Below are positions 57,642-64,000 of a stretch of 64,000 nt of DNA, one piece after another. The first letter of the stretch is position 1. The number at the start of each line of letters is the position of its first letter. The notes below the pieces were generated by a model. It did not search any database. It was given only the letters and a program-made list of their open reading frames with translations, and was not told the origin of the DNA. Source of the DNA: Fibrobacterota bacterium (GTDB lineage: Bacteria; Fibrobacterota; Fibrobacteria; UBA5070). The DNA is taken from the NCBI GenBank assembly GCA_016715065.1, contig JADKBN010000015.1:124001-188000 (forward strand), given 5' to 3'. The position numbers and the translations under genes are program-made.

Positions 57642-58822
57642 GCGGCCCTCCGCTGGGTGGTGGTGGAAGAGGACCGGACGGACCGGGCGAACGGATTGAC
57701 AAAAACCGGCTCGGGCTCGGTTTCCGACAGGCGTCGGGAGAGGTTGAGCAGAAGGCCCAGTCCCAGCATGGAAAAAGACAGGTTGGATCCGCCGTAGCTG
57801 ACGAAGGGCATGGGCAGGCCTGTGGTCGGGATCAATCGCGTGCAGACCATGGCGTGCAGCGCGGCGTAGAGGCCAAGGGCGGTGGTGATCCCCACCGCGA
57901 GCAGACGGTACTGGGGACTGCGCGACAACAGCGCGATGCGCAGACCACGCCACACCACCAGCAAAAACAATCCGACGATCACCATCGTGCCCATCATGCC
58001 GAGCTCCTCGCCCAGGACGGCGAAGATGGTGTCGGTGTAGGGCTCCGGCAGGTGGAGGAGCTTGGCCGTGCCACGTCCCAAGCCCACGCCGGTCAATCCG
58101 CCATTGCCCAGGGCGATCAACGCCTGCAGGGACTGCAACGCCGAGCCGAGCGCATTCTCTTCCGGATGGAAGAAGGCCTGGATGCGCAACATGCGGTAGG
58201 GCTGCAGGACCATGATTCCCGCCAATGCGACGAACACCGATCCTCCCAGGATCGCGACGTGCTTGAGTTTCATGCCCGCGGTGACCAGGATCGTGAACGA
58301 GATCACGGCCAAGGCGGTGGCGGTGGAGAAGTTCGGTTGCAGCAACACCAGACCGCACATGAGGGCGGTTTTCCAAAGTGCCGGGGCCAATCCCGACCAA
58401 TCGTCGATCCGGGCATCGCGGCGCGAGGCGACCCAGGCCAGATGGGCGATCAAAGCCAACTTGGCGAATTCCGACGGCTGCAGGGAAAACATCGCCACGG
58501 AGATCCACCGTTTGGCGCCGTTGATGGAACCGACCGATCGCGAGGCGACCGTGAAGGCCAGCGCTCCGATGGCGATCCAATACCCCAGCCGCGACAAGGT
58601 CCCCAGCCAGGAGGGACGGATCAGGTAGGCGACCAGGAAGAACACCAAGCCCACCCCCACGCGCAGCAGGTGTTCGCGCAGGACGCGGTCCTCCGCCCAG
58701 CTCCAGCGGATCACTCCGTATCCGGACGACGCGCTGTAGATCATGGCGGTCCCGATGGCCACCAGACAAAGCGCCGCGCCCAGGAGGATCCAGTCCGGCT
58801 GATCGGAGGAAGTGGCCTTCAT
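57632..58822 (-). CDS. ftsW: Lipid II polymerase FtsW
   Basis: 396 residues, SEDS family with about ten transmembrane helices; motifs SLQPSEFAKLALI and IPTTGLPMPFVSYGGSNL. It polymerises glycan at the septum with its PBP partner FtsI. Start at the ATG at 58822, overlapping the murD-like gene; it overlaps murG by 10 bp. Confidence 0.95.
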   Translation of the reverse strand: MKATSSDQPDWILLGAALCLVAIGTAMIYSASSGYGVIRWSWAEDRVLREHLLRVGVGLVFFLVAYLIRPSWLGTLSRLGYWIAIGALAFTVASRSVGSINGAKRWISVAMFSLQPSEFAKLALIAHLAWVASRRDARIDDWSGLAPALWKTALMCGLVLLQPNFSTATALAVISFTILVTAGMKLKHVAILGGSVFVALAGIMVLQPYRMLRIQAFFHPEENALGSALQSLQALIALGNGGLTGVGLGRGTAKLLHLPEPYTDTIFAVLGEELGMMGTMVIVGLFLLVVWRGLRIALLSRSPQYRLLAVGITTALGLYAALHAMVCTRLIPTTGLPMPFVSYGGSNLSFSMLGLGLLLNLSRRLSETEPEPVFVNPFARSVRSSSTTTQRRAAWN

Positions 58823-59742
58823 GCGTTCAGGAACTCCTCGGCGAACAACTCGCCCCGGCGGGTCACCCCGGGGGAGCCTGCCTTGGGGAAGGTGCCCGGG
58901 CAAAACAGAATTTGTCCACCCGCGGGGGTGCACTCCAGGGCGGCGTGGGCGGCGTGGGCCAGATCCGAGGCTTCGCGGACATCGGACAGGCCGGACCAAG
59001 CCTGTCGGATCCACGCCGGAGTGCCCGGCAAAAGCACGATCCGGCCGGCGCCCTTGCACACGTGGTCGAGCAGTTCGAACCCGGCATGGAAGCCGTCTCC
59101 GCCAACCACCAGGGTCACCTTCTGCTCGAAGAAGGACAACGCCCGCGCCAATCCTTCCGAGGTGCAGCAGGAGCCGTCGTCGAACAACGTCGCTCCGCGG
59201 TGCAATCCGGCCCACTGTACGCTGTGGGCCGGACCGGTCCAGCTGAACAAGACTTCGCGCAAGGTCCGGGAATCCACGCCCCAGGAAAGGGCCGCCGCGA
59301 TGGCGGGCAGAACTGCCTGGAGGTGTCCGCTGCCGGGAATGCGAAGGTTTTTTGCAGGCCCCAGAACGTGGGCGCGCCCTTCGTCGGCGGCGATCACCAG
59401 CCCATGGCGGAGGTAGGCGCCCTTCCAGACCGGACGATCCAGCGACCAGGTCCATTCCAGCACGGACTCGCCGAGCGCTTCGCGCTGTTCCAGCGGACGC
59501 ACTCCGGGTACGGAAGTGAGATCGACCCGGACATCGTCGGTCTCCACCAGAAAGTCCACCGACGCGCCTAGGGGGCGGTTCGCCGAGGCTTCCGTGATCT
59601 CCGGCGGACGGAATCCGGCAGGGACGGACTCGGCCAGACGGCGCAGCAGGTGCGCGCAGGCGTAGCGCAGGTCGTTGCCGGCCACCAGGACGGTGCGCGG
59701 AACGGACAATATCTTCACGGGGGCGCTCGCGGTGGCGATCAT
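58819..59742 (-). CDS. MurD-like protein lacking the ATP-binding domain
   Basis: 307 residues in the position of murD between murF and ftsW. The C-terminal half follows MurD closely: LRIPGSGHLQAVLPAIAAAL, TGPAHSVQWAGLHRGATLFDDGS (where MurD has the DSK motif), VTLVVGGDGFHAGFELL and LFCPGTFPKAGSPGVTRRGE. But there is no GTNGKTTT P-loop, no DE box, and the central domain is missing. The N-terminal segment (VLVAGNDLRYACAHLLRRL) is too short for the UDP-binding Rossmann domain. MurD is normally about 450 residues and needs all three. So this is probably a degenerate or non-catalytic MurD, or a new scaffold; the real MurD would be elsewhere. No frameshift marks are seen and all overlaps are kept, so it is under constraint. 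Confidence 0.7.
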   Translation of the reverse strand: MIATASAPVKILSVPRTVLVAGNDLRYACAHLLRRLAESVPAGFRPPEITEASANRPLGASVDFLVETDDVRVDLTSVPGVRPLEQREALGESVLEWTWSLDRPVWKGAYLRHGLVIAADEGRAHVLGPAKNLRIPGSGHLQAVLPAIAAALSWGVDSRTLREVLFSWTGPAHSVQWAGLHRGATLFDDGSCCTSEGLARALSFFEQKVTLVVGGDGFHAGFELLDHVCKGAGRIVLLPGTPAWIRQAWSGLSDVREASDLAHAAHAALECTPAGGQILFCPGTFPKAGSPGVTRRGELFAEEFLNA

Positions 59743-61145
59743 GCGGTTTCTCCGGGCATGGGGACGTTTTCGATCGAAACGAGACTCTTCACGAGGGTGT
59801 CCAGCCGCAGGCCGTGCGAGGCCTTGACGAGCACGACGTCGCCTTCGCGAATCTCGGACAGAAGTTGACTTTCAAGTTCGGACTTGTCGGCGAAGTGGCG
59901 CACGCGTCGGGCGGCCATTCCCGAAGACCGGGCGCTGCGGGAAATGTCGCGGGCGCGTTCGCCCACGCACCAGAGCTGGTCCAGGGCCATTTCTGCCGCG
60001 TAGTTCCCGATCCCCTGGTGCATTTCCACGGACGCCTCGCCCAGCTCCAGCATGTCCCCAAGCACGGCGATGCGCCGCCCGCGACAAGCCATGTTCGCCA
60101 GGATGGACAAGGCCGAGCGCACCGACGGCGGATTGGCGTTGTAGCAATCGTCGATCACCCTGATGGATCCGGCGTCCAGCACGTTCATGCGTCCGGCCAC
60201 CGCGCGGAAGCTCTCCAACGCATCGCGCATTTCGCCCTTGGCGATGCGCAGTTCCAGCCCCACCGCGATGGCGGCCAGGGCGTTCATCACGTTGTGCACG
60301 CCCGGGACCCGCAGGCGAAACCGCGTGCGACCGATCGAGAAACTGCCGCAGCCGTCTTCGTCGAATTCCAGTCCGGCCGGTCGCACCTGGCCCCGTCGCA
60401 ATCCGAATCCCACCGTGCGAAACCGCGCGTTGGTCCGCACCTTCTGGAGCATGGGGTCGTCGGCGTTGAGCACCAGCGCGCCCCCTTGGCGCAACCCCGC
60501 CACCACGGTCAGCTCCTCTTCGCGGACAGCCTCCAGGGTGCGGAAGAATTCCATGTGCTCGTGGCCGATATTTGTCAACACCGCGATCGAAGGCGCCAAC
60601 GCCTTGGACAGTCCCGCCAGCTCGCCCGGACTCGAGGTCCCGAGCTCCACCACCGCCGTGCGGTGCTGGTCGGCGAGGCGCAGCAAGGTGGTGGGCACCC
60701 CGATGTGGTTGTTCAGGTTTCCTTCCGTCTTCAGGACCGGACCCTTCGCGGCGAGCACCGCGGCCACCATTTCCTTGGTGGTGGTCTTTCCGTTGGATCC
60801 CGCGATGGCCACGCGGGGAATGCGAAAACGCTGCGCATGGCGGCCCGCCACGCGCAGGAAAGCCTCGTGGACATCGTCCACGGGGAGATAGACGCCGACT
60901 TCCCTGTACCCTTGCTCAAACCACTTGCGTTCCACCACGGCGGCGATCCCCCCTCTGTCGAATGCCTGGGGCACGAAGGCGTGCCCGTCGAACCGATCCC
61001 CTTTGAGCACCCAGAACACCTCGCCCTTGGCGATGGCTCGCGAATCGGTGCTCACACGGATCTTGCGATCCTTGCGGGGAGCAGGTCGGCCCGAAGGCTC
61101 CGTTCCAAGCCACTCCACCAATTCCATCCAATTCAGTTGCGGCAC
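59739..61145 (-). CDS. murF: UDP-MurNAc-pentapeptide ligase MurF
   Basis: 468 residues. Adds D-Ala-D-Ala to the tripeptide. ATP-binding IAGSNGKTTTKEMV, NIGHEHMEFF, and RVIDDCYNANPPSVRSAL. I chose the GTG at 61145, which has a good GGAGGGGG ribosome-binding site; the internal ATG at 61127 is possible. It overlaps murE by 13 bp and the murD-like gene by ATGA. Confidence 0.95.
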   Translation of the reverse strand: MPQLNWMELVEWLGTEPSGRPAPRKDRKIRVSTDSRAIAKGEVFWVLKGDRFDGHAFVPQAFDRGGIAAVVERKWFEQGYREVGVYLPVDDVHEAFLRVAGRHAQRFRIPRVAIAGSNGKTTTKEMVAAVLAAKGPVLKTEGNLNNHIGVPTTLLRLADQHRTAVVELGTSSPGELAGLSKALAPSIAVLTNIGHEHMEFFRTLEAVREEELTVVAGLRQGGALVLNADDPMLQKVRTNARFRTVGFGLRRGQVRPAGLEFDEDGCGSFSIGRTRFRLRVPGVHNVMNALAAIAVGLELRIAKGEMRDALESFRAVAGRMNVLDAGSIRVIDDCYNANPPSVRSALSILANMACRGRRIAVLGDMLELGEASVEMHQGIGNYAAEMALDQLWCVGERARDISRSARSSGMAARRVRHFADKSELESQLLSEIREGDVVLVKASHGLRLDTLVKSLVSIENVPMPGETA

Positions 61146-62605
61146 GTGTCCCCCTCCACTCGCGCGAAGGCGCGTTCGAGTTCCTGGACATCGTCGAAAT
61201 GCCGCTTTTCGGAACCCACGATCTGGTAGTCCTCGTGGCCTTTGCCGGCCACCACCAGGAAGTCGCCATCGCGGATTTCGCCGGCGGCCTTCTCCAATGC
61301 ACCGCGTCGATCGGCCATGCGAAGCACGGAGCTTCCGTCGGGAATCCCCGAGAAGATCCCGTCGAGGATCGCCTCCGGATCCTCCGAACGCGGATTGTCC
61401 GAAGTCGCCACGGAAAGGTCCGCGCACCGGGCGGCGATGGCACCCATCAGAGGCCGCTTGCCGCGGTCCCGATCCCCCCCGCAGCCGAACACGCAGATCA
61501 GGCGGCCGGGCACCATGGGCCGCAAGCCCACCAGCAGACGCTCGAGCGCATCTGGGGTATGGGCGTAATCCACCGCGCCGCGGAATCTGCCATGGCGGAC
61601 CAGTTGGCATCGACCGGGAACCGTCGTGGTCCGCGCCGCTTGTTGGATCGCCGCCGGTGCGATACCCAGTTCCAATGCGGCCACGGCCACCCCGGCGAGA
61701 TTCCGGGCGAACACTTCCCCCACCAACGGGCTTTCCAGGGGCAGTCGGCGGCCATCGGTCGAGGACAACACGAAGGTGTTCCCGTCCAAGCCGCAGTGCA
61801 GGGATTCGATGCGCCAATCGGCGTCGGTCGCATCGATGGACACTTTCCGACAACGAGTGCCGAGGCGATCTGCCAAAATCCGTCCCCAAGGATCGTCCAC
61901 GTTCGACACCGGGATGCCATCCGACCGGAGGTGTCTGGTGAACAGGAGCATCTTGGCTTCGAAGTACTCCTCCATGGATCCGTGGTAGTCCAGATGGTCG
62001 CGCGACAGGTTGGTGAACACGGACGCACCGGCCAGCACCCCGCCGATGCGCCCCTGCGACAAGGCGTGGCTCGAAGTTTCCAGCACCAGGGATTTCGCAC
62101 CGGCGCGCTTGGCCTCGGCGAGGAAGTTCCACAGGTCGACCGGATCGGGAGTGGTCATGGCGGCCACGGATTCCCCCGCCGGGTGGCGCATCGCCACGGT
62201 GGAGCTCATCGCGGGAGCGAGGCCCGCCGCCTTGAACACGGCCTCGGCGAGATAGGCCGAGCTCGTCTTCCCGTTGGTTCCCGTCACGGCGAAGATCGGC
62301 CAACCTTCGTCGGGGCATCCGGCAAGCGTGCGGCACAGCGGTCCGATCGCGTCGGACACCGATTCCACCAGCACCCGGCCGGGCAGCGATGCCTGGTCGG
62401 CACGATCGGTGAGGACGGCGCAGGCTCCGGCGGCGAGGGCGGAGTCCGCCCAATCGTTGCCGTCCTGGCGGGAACCCCGCACGGCCATGAACAGATCGCC
62501 GGCGCGAAGCTTGCGGGAGTCCAGCACGATGGAAGCGATTTCGGGATCGCAGAATCCGGCGAGACGAGCGACGCCCGCCTTGGCAAGCAGATCGGACAGC
62601 TTCAT
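61133..62605 (-). CDS. murE: UDP-MurNAc-tripeptide synthetase MurE (meso-DAP type)
   Basis: 490 residues. Ligates the third residue; the signature DNPRSEDP shows meso-diaminopimelate use (Lys-adding enzymes have a different motif). ATP-binding VTGTNGKTSSAYLA. It overlaps ftsI by ATGA. Complete. Confidence 0.96.
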   Translation of the reverse strand: MKLSDLLAKAGVARLAGFCDPEIASIVLDSRKLRAGDLFMAVRGSRQDGNDWADSALAAGACAVLTDRADQASLPGRVLVESVSDAIGPLCRTLAGCPDEGWPIFAVTGTNGKTSSAYLAEAVFKAAGLAPAMSSTVAMRHPAGESVAAMTTPDPVDLWNFLAEAKRAGAKSLVLETSSHALSQGRIGGVLAGASVFTNLSRDHLDYHGSMEEYFEAKMLLFTRHLRSDGIPVSNVDDPWGRILADRLGTRCRKVSIDATDADWRIESLHCGLDGNTFVLSSTDGRRLPLESPLVGEVFARNLAGVAVAALELGIAPAAIQQAARTTTVPGRCQLVRHGRFRGAVDYAHTPDALERLLVGLRPMVPGRLICVFGCGGDRDRGKRPLMGAIAARCADLSVATSDNPRSEDPEAILDGIFSGIPDGSSVLRMADRRGALEKAAGEIRDGDFLVVAGKGHEDYQIVGSEKRHFDDVQELERAFARVEGDTCRN

Positions 62606-64000
62606 CCGGGAGCCTCCGATCCGGCTTTTTCGATCGCAAGGGGGACGGAATCCGTCTTGGGTTTGTGCTCGCGGGAAATCCAGCTTTGCAATGCGCCTTG
62701 GCGATCGATGGCTCCGGCGCCCCAGGGGCCGGTCGGATCGTCGACGGCGAACCGTGCGATGCGCGCGAAGGCGGGTGCGGCGGCCAGGCCTCCGGTGTGC
62801 CCGGCACGCGTCGGATCGTCCAGCACCACCAGGCAGACCACAGGTCGGCGACCGAGATCGATGATGCCGATGAAGGAGGCCATGAAACGGTCCTGGAAGT
62901 ACTTGTTGGTGGCCACGTCCACCTTCTGCGAGGTGCCCGTCTTTCCCAGGATGCGCAGTCCCGGAACGGCGGCCAGCGATCCGGTGCCGCTGTCCACGAC
63001 CATCGCCATGGCACGCAGCACCTCGGAGGCGGTGTGTTCGGAAATCGCCTGCCGCACCGGTCGGGGCTCGATCCGTTCCACGGTGTCGCCGTGGCCGTCG
63101 ACAAGCGCCTTCACCAAACGAGGCTTCATCAGGACCCCCTTGTTGGCCATCGCGGCGTACGCCGACGCCAGCTGCATCGGCGTCACGGTCACTTCCTGTC
63201 CGATGGCCAGGGTCGGCAGCGTCCGGGGAGTCCAGTTGTCCACCGTGCGAAGGATCCCGGCTTCCTCTCCAGGCAGGCCCAGTCCGCTGGGAGTGCCAAA
63301 CCCCAGATCGCGGGCGGTGCGATAGAGCCGTTCCTGACCTACGCGTTGGGCGATCAGCGAGAAGCAAACGTTGCTGGACTGCTGGAAACACCACAATGCG
63401 GAAAACGTGCCTGGATGTGCGTGGGAATCGCGGATTGGCGAGGAGCCATCCCCGGGATCGAAAGAGGCCCCGATGGTGAATTTCGAGTCGAGTGTGACTT
63501 GTCGGTTTTCCAGTGCCGAGGCCAAGGTGATGGCCTTGAACGTGGAGCCCGGCTCGTAGGTGCGGTGCACCAGGCCGGCATCCACCCGCCCGCGCGCCAT
63601 GTCGGCGCGACTGGCGGGACTCGGAAGCGACGCGGCGGCCACGACATCGCCCGTGGCGGCTTCCATCACCAGAACCACCCCGCCTTTGGCATCGTGGGCT
63701 TCCACCGCCTCGGCGAGGATTTTCTCCACCTCCGACTGCAATCCCAACCTCAGCGTGGTCACCACCGTCAGGCCTTGGCGTGGCCCCGAGCCTTCGCCAT
63801 CGAAGGAGGGCCAAGCGCCACCCCGTGCCGTGCGCCGGGCGACCTTCCATCCTGGCACCGAACGCAAATCCTTGTCGAAGGAATACTCCAACCCCATCAG
63901 GCCGGTACCGTCGCGTCCGACCATGCCCAAAAGCGGCAAGGCGACCGGACCGGAAGGCCATTCGCGCCCCGCCGCCCCGTCGGCGGCCAGCACGGCTCCG
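62602..64000 (-). CDS. ftsI: Septal transpeptidase FtsI/PBP3 (5' end beyond the window)
   Basis: At least 466 residues of the C-terminal part; the N-terminus with the transmembrane helix lies outside. Class B PBP transpeptidase: SxxK in EPGSTFKAITLAS, SxN in QSSNVCFSLIA, KTG in LGKTGTSQKV. It crosslinks septal peptidoglycan. It has no PASTA domains in the visible part. Partial at the right edge. Confidence 0.93.
   Translation of the reverse strand, partial: GAVLAADGAAGREWPSGPVALPLLGMVGRDGTGLMGLEYSFDKDLRSVPGWKVARRTARGGAWPSFDGEGSGPRQGLTVVTTLRLGLQSEVEKILAEAVEAHDAKGGVVLVMEAATGDVVAAASLPSPASRADMARGRVDAGLVHRTYEPGSTFKAITLASALENRQVTLDSKFTIGASFDPGDGSSPIRDSHAHPGTFSALWCFQQSSNVCFSLIAQRVGQERLYRTARDLGFGTPSGLGLPGEEAGILRTVDNWTPRTLPTLAIGQEVTVTPMQLASAYAAMANKGVLMKPRLVKALVDGHGDTVERIEPRPVRQAISEHTASEVLRAMAMVVDSGTGSLAAVPGLRILGKTGTSQKVDVATNKYFQDRFMASFIGIIDLGRRPVVCLVVLDDPTRAGHTGGLAAAPAFARIARFAVDDPTGPWGAGAIDRQGALQSWISREHKPKTDSVPLAIEKAGSEAPG

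Overview
The window reads as a chromosomal segment of a GC-rich Gram-negative bacterium that makes meso-diaminopimelate peptidoglycan. The MurE-type DNPR motif, the secretin operon, many lipobox lipoproteins and a secreted protein with a Por/T9SS-like C-terminal sorting domain together suggest Fibrobacterota or a relative. That assignment is inference from gene content. No rRNA, tRNA, CRISPR array or insertion sequence was recognised.

Layout. 0-6.7 kb: a frame-broken GH5 glycoside hydrolase, two tandem copies of an unknown membrane protein that share a nearly identical ~900 bp block, a small broken minus-strand gene, a frame-broken beta-propeller protein and a broken secreted protein. 6.7-14.2 kb (minus): a tightly overlapping type II secretion/type IV pilus-like operon (gspE, D, L, M, a pilP/gspC-like gene, K, I, J-like). 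Two genes carry an in-frame stop codon inside otherwise continuous coding sequence, and gspJ possibly a third. 14.2-24.4 kb (minus): a split RHS/polymorphic-toxin operon. It has a SpvB/TcB-like shell half, a short linker ORF, an RHS chain with its own signal peptide and a variable C-terminal tip, and two A+T-rich lipoproteins at 1-2 bp spacing that look like immunity genes.

24.8-31.7 kb: ilvC (two bases short), two lipoproteins, leuB, a frame-broken chemoreceptor and a metallophosphoesterase, with copies of a dispersed palindromic repeat. 31.8-50.4 kb: a large envelope protein with five tandem repeats, a DUF4184 membrane protein, a cysteine desulfurase, purL (PurS-fused, no glutaminase domain), a sensor kinase, purQ, a REC-GGDEF diguanylate cyclase with an intact I-site, a GntR/LacI-like regulator, DUF2164, a secreted carbohydrate-binding-like protein, a cupin, DUF2809, an AAA/DUF4143 ATPase with a perfect palindrome upstream, and a short tail-collar-like secreted protein.

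50.4-64 kb (minus): hemW and the division and cell-wall (dcw) cluster, in transcription order ftsI(partial)-murE-murF-murD-like-ftsW-murG-murC-ftsQ-ftsA-ftsZ. Nearly all junctions from ftsI to ftsA overlap by a few bases. mraY is missing from its usual place between murF and murD, and the murD-position gene lacks the ATP-binding P-loop of Mur ligases.

Most single-base frameshifts lie left of 31 kb and many sit in homopolymer runs; almost every gene to the right is intact. The broken genes may be partly consensus errors, so they are described by their likely intact product.
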